Made by a program: the position numbers and the translations under genes. From positions 1,733,621-1,797,620 of the forward strand of contig JACDOX010000007.1 of assembly GCA_014549065.1 (NCBI GenBank): 64,000 nt of DNA, in the 5' to 3' direction. The notes beneath the pieces are model-generated. The model saw only the letters and a program-made list of their open reading frames with translations, was not told the DNA's origin and ran no database searches. This DNA is from Cardinalis cardinalis (taxonomy: Eukaryota; Chordata; Aves; Passeriformes; Cardinalidae). Of the stretch, positions 12,926 to 23,673 are shown in pieces; position 1 is the first letter of the stretch, and each line of letters opens with the position of its first letter.

Positions 12926-15728
12926 TGTTAGAATTTCTTATTATGAGCTAAGAATGTTAGAAAAGAATTTCAGATCAAGTTTTTCACCTCTTNCTCTTTC
13001 TTTTTTGTTGTATGCTAATNACCAATTGCTCTAGATCCTTCTGATGTGAAGTCTACCTATACATCTAGTTAAATTATGTAACTATGCCTTTAGAGGGCAA
13101 TAGTCAATTTCTTTAGTATGAGATGCGTGTAAGTGTACATTCAAGATTCCATTGGCTTTCTTTCCCCCCATTATATAAGGGATATTATACATCACATATC
13201 CATATTCTTTTTCAGAACCCTGCCTACATTGCCTAATCAATGATAAGGAGCTGATATGATGAGGAACTGGTATGCCACAGGAGAAAAAAACCATACCGTC
13301 AAGGAACCAACAAAGCTAGAAGTGATACCTGCTAGATCAGTCAATCATCCTTCACCACTTCCAATGAAGCAAATTCACAAGAGAGAGAAAGATGTACCAT
13401 TGTGAGAGACAGTGAGATAATTCTTCTGAAATTGCCTAGAAACTCCATCTTGGAGGCCCTTTATCTCTTCCCAGGTCAGTGTAACTTAAGTTAGGGGCTG
13501 AAAAGCGAAGCTGTATTATGAATGTGTTTTAGAAGACTTTTAACAGTTGTGCTATCTTCTTTATTTTTTTTATTTCTGCTTTTATTTATTTTCTGTGTTG
13601 TTCTGCATTTCAATGTTCCTACTAATGTCCTGAACATCCCATATTTCCTATTAAAACAATGGGAGAACAGTATGACTAGTCTGTGTCTACTTAATCAAAT
13701 TCTAAGTATCATTTTCTCAGTNTCTTTGTGCATAGGGTGAGCAGAGAAGAAAATCAGAATAAATCCATCTGGACATAAATCAAAAAAATCCAAAAATCCA
13801 TTTTTACAAACAGCTCTACAAAGTAATTTGAATAGAAAAGTAATGTAATCAGATAAGCACAATGGATGGCTAAAGCACAGGAAAATCATGAAAGTTCAAA
13901 AAACTGGGCAAAAAACTTGCCTTCAAATTCACGTTTTCAAACAACTGAAATTTTAATGTTTGGCAGAATTGTATTTCAGAAGTTTTATAGATGCAGCTCT
14001 TAGTTTTCAGAACAAATAAAAAGCCTTAGAAAGAAAATAAATTCCCTCTTCAATGCTTAAAAAATTAGGAACATGGGTAAAATACAGTCTCAACTTGTGA
14101 AAATACATATGTATGTATACTTTGTGCAACAAATAGGGACATGAAACATTAGCATGAGAAAAAAAAAAGGTTAGCACTACACTTTTTGGAAAAGGAACCG
14201 GTTCCTTCATTCATACAGCATCTTCCACTTTTCCTCCAAATCACAACTTTCACACAGATATATTTCTCAAATAAATAGTTTTTGGTTTGGAATTAATTAA
14301 AAAAGAAAAAAAAAGGTAGTCTTTCAAAATGCAGCAGTATTTTATCTCTATTAAACCGTATATAATAGGTTTCACTGAGCTATTCAGAATATTTAAAATA
14401 CAAAATTTATACTTTTTATGGTTTGTTTTTATCTTCTTAGCTTGTGCTATCACAATTCCCTAATGAATAGTGTGTGGCACAGAAATATCTTACCTAGAAG
14501 ACATNGAGCTATCTTGGGAAATGCAATGCCATGCTGGAGAAAAGGTTTAGTGTGAACTAATTTGCTTTAGCTATGCTGTGTGAAATGGCTAGACTTTTCC
14601 TAGAAATATTTATATCAAATATCATTGCACTACAGAGACCTTATATCAATTGAAAGTAAAAGAGGCAGTTCTCACTGTCATGGCAATCATGTCTGAGTGT
14701 TTCTCAAGAGGAATTAGACATTTAAATAAGATCTTATGTGTCATCTTTGTGGACTTGGATCTTGGCCACCTTAATTTGTTTGCTAATTACAATTTCACTG
14801 AGGATACTTGGCATGAGACATAAACATATGAAGTATTCAACTTGTCAGTGGTCTGCCAAACATATCGCTGATTGATCAGGTAAGAAACTAAAGGAGTTGT
14901 TAGAAAATTGAACAATGTTTCATACTAAAATACATGCTGTTCCCCATAATATATTCTTAAAGATCATCTGAGTATCTTTCAAGCATGTTTTCCTTTCCCC
15001 TTCACCCTTGGTTTTTTTTTTCTATAAGATTAAGTTTATTGTAAAAAAAATTAAATAAAAATCTTACAATTACTTATCTTTTCTTGTTTAAAATCAGAGA
15101 ACAGCTTTCCTAAGCTTTAAATCACAAAAAGCTCAAACCTGCAAATATTTCCATTATTTTCAAAAACAAATAAAATTGAGTAAATTGTGTAATAGAACTT
15201 AGAGGTAAAAAAAATACATATTAAATTGTATCAATTTTTTTCCAGTGAAAATTTATATTATTACCTTTTCAAAGTGGTCTGCAACATACACTTTTTTTGT
15301 TCCCAACCACAACCTTTATGTTACCCCTTCACATTAGAGGTACAGTTCAAGATATCCATAACTATTATTCATTTTATTGGAATAGACCATGGGGCCTCTC
15401 CTATGCTGCATTCTGTATTGTNTTTAGCTTGTGTTTTCTGATAGAGCATTGCTAGTGACTACCACCACCATTTGTTATATTGCTTCTCTGATCTGCCCAG
15501 TCTGGTTTTTATTCTGTTACTGTCTATCAGGCCAGAGAGCAGAGTTTCTATCAAAGGAGGATACTCATCTGGCACACTCTTCCAAACTGTAGGAGTCCTC
15601 TATTCTCTTTCACATCAGTGATAGATTGAGGTTTCTTTCCTTTCTTTGTCCTTACTAGGTCTCTTTGTGTGCTTGTTGTATTTTAGGAATTGTTTCATCA
15701 GTGGATTGCATGCAGCTGGTGNGATAAG
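12926..15728. other. Unique AT-rich noncoding DNA
   Basis: No gene or interspersed repeat recognised. Short frames such as plus 13522-13740 and minus 13695-14453 are hydrophobic or lysine-rich readings of AT-rich sequence, without family resemblance. Confidence 0.5.
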
Positions 15729-16323
15729 TGTGTTTTAACTCCAGCCAGGAACTAAGCCCCACACAACCACTTGCTCACTACACCCTGATGAGATGGGAGA
15801 GAGAACCAGAAGAGAGAAAGCGAGAAAATTAATGTTTTCTAATAAAGACCATTTAATAGGTAAAGCAAAAGCTGTAAAACGCAAGGAAAGCAAAATCAGG
15901 ATTTCATTCACCACTTCNCATGCACAGGCAGATGTTCAGCCATTGCCAGGAAACAAGAACTCCATCACCTGTAACGGTGACTTGGGAAGATAAACAGCAN
16001 CCTGAATGTCCTCTCCATCCTTTTTCTTCATTTTCTTCTTCTAGATCTATATGCTGATCATGATGCCCTACAGTATGGAATGTCCCTTTGGTCAGCTGTG
16101 GTCAGCTGTCCCAGCTGTGTCCCTTCCCAGCTCCCTGTACACCCCGAGCCCACTCGCTGGTGGGCAGTACGAGAGGCAGAAAAAGCTTTAACTCTGTGTA
16201 AGTGCTGCTGAGCAGTAAGTAACTAAANCCATCACTGTGCTATCAACCCTGTTTGCAGCACTAAACAAAAACTGCCCCATACCATGTACTGTGAAGAAAA
16301 TGACCCGAGCCAAAGCCAGCACA
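15729..16323 (-). mobile_element. Solo LTR of an ERVL-like avian endogenous retrovirus, minus strand
   Basis: Read on the minus strand, the element starts TGTGCTGGCTTTGGC at 16323. It continues through a recognisable avian LTR (GCACTTACACAGAGTTAAAG-like, then GACAGCTGACCACAGCTGAC-like), a decayed TATA region at 16048-16053 and an ATTAAA polyadenylation signal at 15857-15852. It ends near 15729 with a GGAGTTAAAACACA-like sequence, so it has TG...CA ends. No internal gag-pol sequence flanks it, hence a solo LTR formed by recombination between two LTRs. The left edge is uncertain by about 10 bp because of an N and local divergence, and I could not find a clean target-site duplication. Family assignment is from memory of bird LTR sequences; no database search was run. 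Confidence 0.83.
15852..15857 (-). terminator. Retroviral polyadenylation signal (ATTAAA) in the LTR
   Basis: The minus strand reads CCTATTAAATGGTC. Its position between the decayed TATA region and the 3' end of the LTR fits the R/U5 boundary. It is probably inactive today. Confidence 0.6.
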
Positions 16324-19300
16324 GTGGTGTTGATGTAGCCCAAAAGCCCTGCCTTCAGCTGTTTTCCAGGCTTTTTTGTCTGAAACCACAGCATTGTTCT
16401 CCCAGAAATCTTCTGCAAATCTGTGGATTTTGCATATACAGAGCTTATTAGGGGTATCCATCCAGTGTTTCCTTGGCTTTAACAAATCTCTGCCTTCCAA
16501 CAAAATTTCCCTGTAATTCAGTGAAAACTTCCTCTAAAACTGAGAGGATTTACTGTGCNAAGCCTCAGAGAAATGTTTTGGACCTGGAACTACACAGAAT
16601 TTGTATTAAATGCTATGGTAATCAAATGAAAAANTTTATTATCTAGTAGGAAGATCCAAGTGCTTGAGAAGGATAAGTTTTGAATTAAAAGAGGATTTTA
16701 CAAGTGAGGATATGGTCTCAAAGTAATATGATGAAATTCAATAAGAATAAGTATTATATCTTTTAAGTAAACCTGGTCTCCTGTCCCCAGCAAATATCAA
16801 ATTTAAAACAGGCAGGAAAGTCCTGCTAGGAGAGAGGAAATAACTGATCTTGGTGTTTTATGTATTCAAATATGGTATTTGAGCCAAAATGACTTTGTTG
16901 CAAATATGACAAATATCATCAAGGCTATTTTTAAGAAAAGAGAAATAACAATTTTTTTATTAGTTTTCTGCCTTAGAATTGCTGTGTCAACATTTTTAAT
17001 AGAGATGTTTACAAGGAATTTTTCCTAGGATGACAGAACAGGAGAGATANAAATAGGTGAGGTTAGAAGAAGCACAATATTAATCTTCACATAGTAAAAC
17101 GTTACTGTGTTTATGAAGTATTTGTAAATACAAAGAATTTTTCTTAGCATCAAGACATAATTAACTTGACTTATCTAAGAAATTGTTAATTTCAGAAACT
17201 GGGGTAAAATACTTGCTTGCAAGGACAGCTAAATAATAGAACAGGCTACGTTGTTAGGTTTCAAAAAGTAGATAAGATAGAGATATTTCTTTTCTGGCTA
17301 AAAGAGAGGACTGGTTGAAATACTTCATAATGGCAGCTCAAACCCCAGGAAAGACAGTTTCTATGTATATTCCAGGCACTAATGNCGATGGTAGTTTCAA
17401 CACCAGTTTCAATGATTAAGTAATCTAAATGCAATTAAAAGTCTCCTCTGCATACCAGCGAGATACACAGNAGCTACCTATTATTATCTTCCTTTTACAG
17501 ATGGAGAAATCAAAGTAAAGGATGGAAGACAATGAATGGCTGCAAGAGAGCAATATATGANTTTTCCAGAACCCAGAATTCGGTCACATTGCTTTCTTCT
17601 ATTAGTGAGTCACTCTAAACAGTGTGATTTAAGGGACTTGCCACAACCATCTATTTAATCATAAACTCCCTTAAGTGTAGAAAGGATTAAAAGATATGAA
17701 GATATAAACCAAAAGTACTGCTTTCTTTAAACCTCCCTGGAGCTATTGTTCTAACTTCTCTGGAGGCTTTTGAAAGTCCCACTTAATAACAATAATTGAA
17801 GAGGGTAGCAATGTGTTTTAAGAAAATGCTTTGAAAAATGTACTCCTACATTTATNGCACTAAAAGTCTGTATTTTTGAAAGCTAATGTAGGAGAAGAAT
17901 GGCTGGGATGACATCTCTTGTCCACATTTGGGAATTCAAATGAAAANTATACTGCTTTGCCAGTTAGCACCTGCTTGTCTTGTTTTGATGAATGTGAAAC
18001 AATGCAGATTAAACATGGCCAGGTGTAATGCAGGAACACATATGCTCAAGCATTCTGCTTTTCTTATTCGTCATTCCTCCTTCCCTCCTTAAATCAATTT
18101 TCACAAGCATTTTTTTTAAAACTTGACATAAGGGTTCATAAGCCCTTTCACGCTGAGAATTTTGCATCACTGTAAGCTCTCCATCCTTCTTTCCTTCATT
18201 TTACTGATCTAAATTATTTGCTCAAAATACTGCTTTTTTATGTGACTGAAGAGCTAATAATGAGAAAGTATCGTATGTGTCTTTGGCAACCAGAAGACCC
18301 TAGAGAAATCTGAAGAGCTCTTCCCAGAAGTATCTTGCTACTATTGGGAAATTTTAAAATTTTTAACTTACTCTAAGGTTTTTATTTTTCTTTTGCATGT
18401 TTGTGTGTGTGTGCATGGATTTTCTTTTTGAACTCCAGATTAATTTTGATATATTTTTCATTAACTACAGTGATAAAGAATGTACCAAAACCAGTACCTC
18501 CAGCAGAAACCAACAATCTTTGTCTTCCGAGTTTTAAATGTTATTTTTCCTTCTGGAAAATTTAAATATAATTTAAACATTTAAATATAATTTTTCCTTC
18601 CTTCAACAACCTGTGTCTATAGGAATAGATTTTTCTCCAAGCACTCACTTTTCACTAATGAATTAATTAATAAAAACCAGGCTTCTCTGCATTAGGAACA
18701 TAGATACTATTTCCAGCTCATTGATGAACTGGACTTGTTCAGAGATTTGAGGTGCAAGATTAATCTCTAGTTAGGTGTTTATTACTGTTGAGATATGCAT
18801 ATTATATGTATGGAACGCAGTCTTGGGGGAAAAAAGGAATATAAAGGAAAGAAGTGCATCCATACGTTTTATCTGGACCAATGCAAAATACTCCAGGGGT
18901 AGAAAAAGAAGACACTGAACAGGAAACTTAATTGAGAAAAAAGATGTTGTTAAAGCAGGTGTGAGAAATTAGAATTTATCACTGACAGGTGAAATCTACA
19001 CTAAAATTTAGAAATCCTTGGCTCTGTCACATCCCTGGAAAGAGAGGAATGGGAATGTCTCTATCACAAGAATTCCATTTTCATTGATATGATATGTACT
19101 AAACATTTAGCCTCAGTGGAAAATTTGAGAAAAAAATCTTATTTAAAAGTTATTCCTTTTTATTAGTGAATGTATAAATGAACAGAAGCTTAATAAATTT
19201 ACAACCATCTCTACAAAAACAGAGGCTGCTGAAAATAAAAAAAGGAGCTGCAGTCTCTTTACTACTTATGTCGAACAAGAATAATATGCAAAACATAATC

Positions 19301-19456
19301 TTCCCATCAAAGTGAGACAAGAAATTCTGTGTTTTTAATTTGAAAACCGACGACTGCAACATGAAGGTTATGTGGACTCTAGCAGCTTAATTTTAATCTG
19401 CATCTAATTGTAACAACAAGAGTCTCTCCCTTTGTGACAAAAGTAATGAAGTCACT
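16324..19456. other. Unique AT-rich noncoding DNA
   Basis: No gene recognised. The first 180 bp after the LTR are slightly less AT-rich, and a minus-strand frame at 16503-16188 runs across the LTR edge, so it is not a gene. Pyrimidine-rich and AT-rich patches occur at 18060-18240 and 18540-18600. Confidence 0.5.
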
Positions 19457-19539
19457 CATAGAATCATAGAATAGCCTAAGCTGGAAAGGACCCTCAAGGA
19501 TCATTAAAGCCCAATTCCTGCACAGGATGGCCCCAAAAG

Positions 19540-19863
19540 TCACACTCTGTGCTCAAGAGTATTTTCCAAACACTTCTTAAGCTCTGTCAGGCTTGGAGCT
19601 GTGACCACTTCCTTGGGGAGCCAGTACCAGTGTCCAAACACCCTCTGAATAAAGAAACTTGTCCTAATATCCAACCTAAATCTAATATTTTTCCTAATAT
19701 CCAACCTAAACCTCCCCTGACACAGTTTCATGATGTTTTCTTGGGTCCTGTCACTGGTCACCACAGAGAGGAGATCAGNGCCTGCCGCTCCTCTTCCCCT
19801 CACAAGGAAGTTGTGACCGCACTGAGGTTTCCCTTCACTCTCTTTTCCACGTGAACAGACCAA
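19540..19863 (-). pseudogene. CR1 ORF2 C-terminal fragment
   Basis: The minus-strand frame of about 107 residues reads through the C-terminal tail of CR1 ORF2: VVTSDRTQENIMKLCQGRF, then RLDIRKN, then FGHWYWLPKEVVTAPSL. This is the segment after the reverse transcriptase core found at the 3' end of avian CR1 copies. The RFRLDIR block occurs twice because of a 30-bp (10-codon) duplication. One N interrupts the reading, and there is no catalytic domain, so it is a fossil. Confidence 0.85.
19662..19710. repeat. 30-bp period in-frame tandem duplication inside CR1
   Basis: TCCTAATATCCAACCTAAA is at 19662-19680 and again exactly at 19692-19710. The 30-bp period preserves the frame and gives two RFRLDIR blocks in the ORF2 remnant. 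Confidence 0.92.
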
Positions 19864-20013
19864 GTGACTTCAGCTGCTCCTCATACAGCTTCCCCTCCAG
19901 TTTCTAATCACTTTATATCTCTTTTATATTGTGNCACCCAGAACTGCCCCCAGCACTCGAGGTGAGGCTGCCCCAGGCAGAGCACTGGGACATGGCTGGC
20001 AATGCTGTGCCTC

Positions 20014-20876
20014 ATATTATCGGTGAATTGGTGGAGGCAGTGGAGAGCACGCTCATCAAGTGTGTAGATAGAACCAAACTCAGGGGAGGCAAGTTGATGT
20101 GCTTGGTGGTAGGGACACATCCAAAGGAGCCTGGACAAGCTAGAGGAATGGATGTNCAGGAATCTTGTGAATTTGAGCAAGGACCGGCATGAAGTGCTAG
20201 TCCTGGGGCAGAAGAGTTCNTGTATTGGCAACAGGTCACAAAGAGACAGGCTGAGAGCAGCTCTGAGAAATCTGTCGTGAGCGATGAGACGATCNTGAAC
20301 CAGCAAAGGGGGCCAACACCTCCCTGGTCTATATGAACAAGACCATGGCCAGGAGATAGAGGCAGCAATTTATCCTTTACNTATTAGGCCAAATGCACAA
20401 TATTTGTTCAGTTTTTATCCCCCGATAAGAAGAAAGACNTCAATAAATTAGAGTCTACTCAGGAGAGGATCCTCAGGCTGGGGACAGTGGGGGAACTTGC
20501 CCTGTGTGATCAAGCTGAGAGACGAGACCTGGAGCAAGGATGGCTTTAAGAAAAACTTCCCAAATCCTTTCAGGGATGTTATTGAGGAGGTGGAGCCTGA
20601 CCTTTCTCAGCTGTGTGGTNGGAGGAAGAGGGACAATGGCCACAAGCTGGGTCAAGAGACATCCATGTTGGATACAAATAGAAATTTCTTCACCTTAAGA
20701 ACAGCTCAGCAGTGGGTCAGGCTGCCCAAAAAGGCTGCAGTTTTGGAGGTTTTCAACATCCAATGGGACAAAGCCCTGAGCAACCAGGTCTGAACTCAGA
20801 GCTGGCCCTGCTGGGAGCAGGAGCTCACAAACTCCCTTCCAGTCTGAATTTTCTGTGGTTCCATGACTCTATGAAA
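20014..20876 (+). mobile_element. CR1 non-LTR retrotransposon, 5'-truncated, plus strand
   Basis: It begins in the reverse transcriptase region just before the catalytic motif. It continues through the ORF2 C-terminal region and ends in a decayed CR1 3' end (CCTTCCAGTCTGAATTTTC, then CCATGACTCTATGA). The residues at 20061-20072 that align with the FADD catalytic motif read CVDR, so the second aspartate is gone and the enzyme would be dead. Several N calls and frame breaks are present. It lies directly against the truncated 5' end of the minus-strand CR1 on its left. Confidence 0.88.
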
Positions 20877-23560
20877 NTCCTGTTTCCTGACCAGAACAAT
20901 GCAGATGGCATACATAAATGTGAAAGCCATGTTTGTGTGAGATTTTGTCCAAAAAGTTGCACAAGGGTTAAGAAATAGACTTCAAAGAACTTCTGNTTTT
21001 GGCTTTATAGGAAAAGATCTATCTCCTATAAAGAATATTACACATAGAGATTTATGAGGAGATTTTTAGTTTGTTNATTTTTCTTCCTGAAACATTAAAA
21101 AGAGGAAATCAGCTTGTGGCTGCTCTTCTGTGGACAAGCTTCTGCTGTTATTTTTGTGGAGAATTAGCAGCATGAGGTAAGAAAACTAATGATCAAAGAT
21201 ACAGTTAACTATAACAAGCAAAAATCCTGAGGAAAGAGAGTCAGTACAGCTAAACCTTTAGAGAACTAACTTCAGCCTTAATTATTGCAGAGCATAGCAA
21301 TAAAGACTTTCTTTATACCAAAACCATGTCTTTATTTACTNTTGTTTCTGTTTTGTAGTTTCAAATTTCCTTACAATTCTTTCCAGAGAGAGACTGACTA
21401 TTCGTCACTGAGGTCTTATAACATTTGTTTATGGACTTTTTTCTCCTGAATTTTATGCCAGAAGTCTAAGAACTATGCCTAGAGGTGAAAATGCTAACAG
21501 TGACCATAAAGACCCTTTGCTGGTCAGAGAGACATGGTAGGCTTTTGTTTTGGCAAGTATCTTCCTCTAATCTAATTTATTTTTTTCTCTATATTCTAAC
21601 AAACCGCAGCAAACTCTCTTAGGAGGAACCATTTAGTCTGATACTGGAGAAGTGTCTGTTCCATTATCTTTTATGCAGGCAGACACTGTAGGCAACCTGT
21701 GTCTGACAGAACTGAACTTAACACAGTTCTGTTCCTTTCCTGAAGGCAACAAGACTCAGCGAAGATCCCCTGCCCTAAGCTGTCCACTGAACATCATCCA
21801 TCTGCATTGAAAGAGAAGGCAAATGAATACTATAACTCAGAGATTTCATTTAACATTTACTTCAAAATCACAAAACTGTTGTTACTTTGAGNTTTGTTTA
21901 TCCAAAGCGAGGGCAAGGTCTGTAAGATCAAGAGTTTGAAATTCCCATGTATTGCATTTTCTATTGATTGAAAGAAAACAATTATATACTTCTCGTTCAC
22001 TCACATTCTAATTAATCCCCAGTACACTTGCTCTCTTTCTCTTGGTTTGCAAGTTAGCCAGGTTCTGGACTATTTGATATGCAAATCAAGGGCAAACATA
22101 TCCACAGGTTTTTGTGCCAGTTGTAATCTTTGACTTGTGAGTCAGATCTTTTGGCAACATGCTTGGAAAACTGGCAACCAAGCTGGCAGATTTCTGAATG
22201 CAAAAGCTGAAGAAATAATGATTTATTATTATGATCACTTCCTTCAGGAATTCTGTATCTTGCAGAAGGATAAAGAACAAAAATTTTTCTCAAAAATTTA
22301 TGTTGACGGACCTTTATTGATTTTCAAATATAATGGTACNTTGAAAAATTATTTTGTGGTCATATAAAAGGACAAAACAGATGTGCTGTTTTCATTAGCT
22401 AGCCCATATGACTTCCTATCTAGACGTTCTATTGACATTGTGAGAAGTTAGGTTCCAGTAATAGTGCAATCATTGGAATCATGTGCTGTGACTTCAGTAA
22501 AAATATTGATAAACATCTGGCTAATAGGAAGTATAAATGGGATTTTAATAAAATTTAACCAAATATATGTCATACAATCTCTGAGAAATAGGGGTGAAAA
22601 ATAGATGCGATAAAACCAAAAAATCTGTTCTGATTTGTTCCAGACAGAGTTGTATCTTCACGCAGCCATTGTCTATCTATGGATCACATTGAACATAAAC
22701 ATGATAAATAAGGTCAAGGACTACAGTCTTTTGTTTGAAAGCAACTTTTTTGATTCCAAAAATATGTAATTTTAAATCTTTATTGAGTATATATTTTTCT
22801 TTCTTATAATAGTTATACGGTAGTATCTTGGAGATTAACAAAAAAAATTTCTTCTAACTGGAGGCATTAAGTCTCAGTATAATCTGATGGTCAATAAAGG
22901 TTTTTGGATATTATCTTGTCAGTTTAAAGCCAGAGCCTTTATAATTTATTTTTTTTTAATCAGCTTATTGAGTCTGCAGGGAGTCTAAACCTTGATATGC
23001 TGGTTTGTCCTGTAACCACAGACTAAATGCTCTGCTCTTCCATGACTCATGTATTGACAGTGCTTTCTTCCACAGGAACAAAGATAGGCTACATCAGAAT
23101 ACAAAGTGCCTCTGCTTGCCAAAAATGCCTTTTTCATGGCTTTTCCATGAATGTCCACGTGGAATATAGTGTTGAAATATAGCTAATGATGTGATGTCAC
23201 CAGATCTGGTAGGGCTCCTCAGTACTGCCACTGTCAGTACCTTTATAGGGGTTATATCTACCTTGTCACAGCAAAGCTGGATAAACACATCTGATTTGTA
23301 TTAAACCATTTAGTTAAAATCTGAGCCTTTACGTGTCTTCTTGGGCAGGCTGTANAGGCTGTTCTGAACTCCAAGCAAGTTCCACCCCAGGCAGATCTGT
23401 TCAATCTGCAGAGGAAATGTGTGTACTGCAGATTTTTTCGAACACTTTAGTTTTAGTGACACTTATGGAAGTCCCACCTTGGGAATCTGGGCACTTTGTA
23501 TCACTGACAATGTATTTACAGGCCCTGACACTGAGAAATACAGTGTAAACATATATCACA
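20877..23560. other. Unique noncoding DNA
   Basis: No gene recognised. It contains a candidate conserved noncoding stretch at 22040-22270. Overlapping frames on both strands at 22.05-22.37 kb are shadows of that AT-rich stretch. Confidence 0.5.
22040..22270. promoter_or_regulatory. Candidate conserved noncoding / enhancer-like stretch
   Basis: The stretch holds a perfect POU-factor octamer ATGCAAAT (22079-22086) inside a TTGAT...ATCAA inverted repeat. Two TTGGCA/TGGCAACC-type nuclear factor I half-sites follow at about 22150-22190. The sequence is balanced in composition, lacks repeats and differs from its flanks. Motif clusters like this also occur by chance; conservation cannot be judged from one sequence. 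Confidence 0.25.
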
Positions 23561-23673
23561 TTATATATATATATACATATATATATGTGTATATATATAT
23601 ATATATATGTGTATATATATATATATTTATATATGTATACATATATATATGTGCATGTATGTATGTATGTATA
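23561..23673. repeat. TA/TATG-rich compound microsatellite
   Basis: About 110 bp of (TA)n interrupted by TGTG and CATG steps, ending in a (TATG)n run. Repetitive open frames of tyrosine, isoleucine and valine across it are artefacts. Confidence 0.95.

Larger units (their letters stand above)
19457..20013 (-). mobile_element. CR1 non-LTR retrotransposon, 5'-truncated, minus strand
   Basis: The plus strand starts CATAGAATCATAGAATAG, the reverse complement of the CR1 3' end. It continues through the reverse complement of the ORF2 C-terminal region, including GGTCCTGTCACTGGTCACCA and CCCAGAACTGCCCCCAGCAC. The homology stops near 20013, where a second CR1 in the opposite orientation begins. A 30-bp internal tandem duplication lies at 19662-19710. 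Confidence 0.93.

Noticed and set aside
19908..20368. Minus-strand frames of 118-132 codons across the CR1 pair
   Set aside because: They cross the junction between two oppositely oriented CR1 copies and read the right-hand copy antisense.
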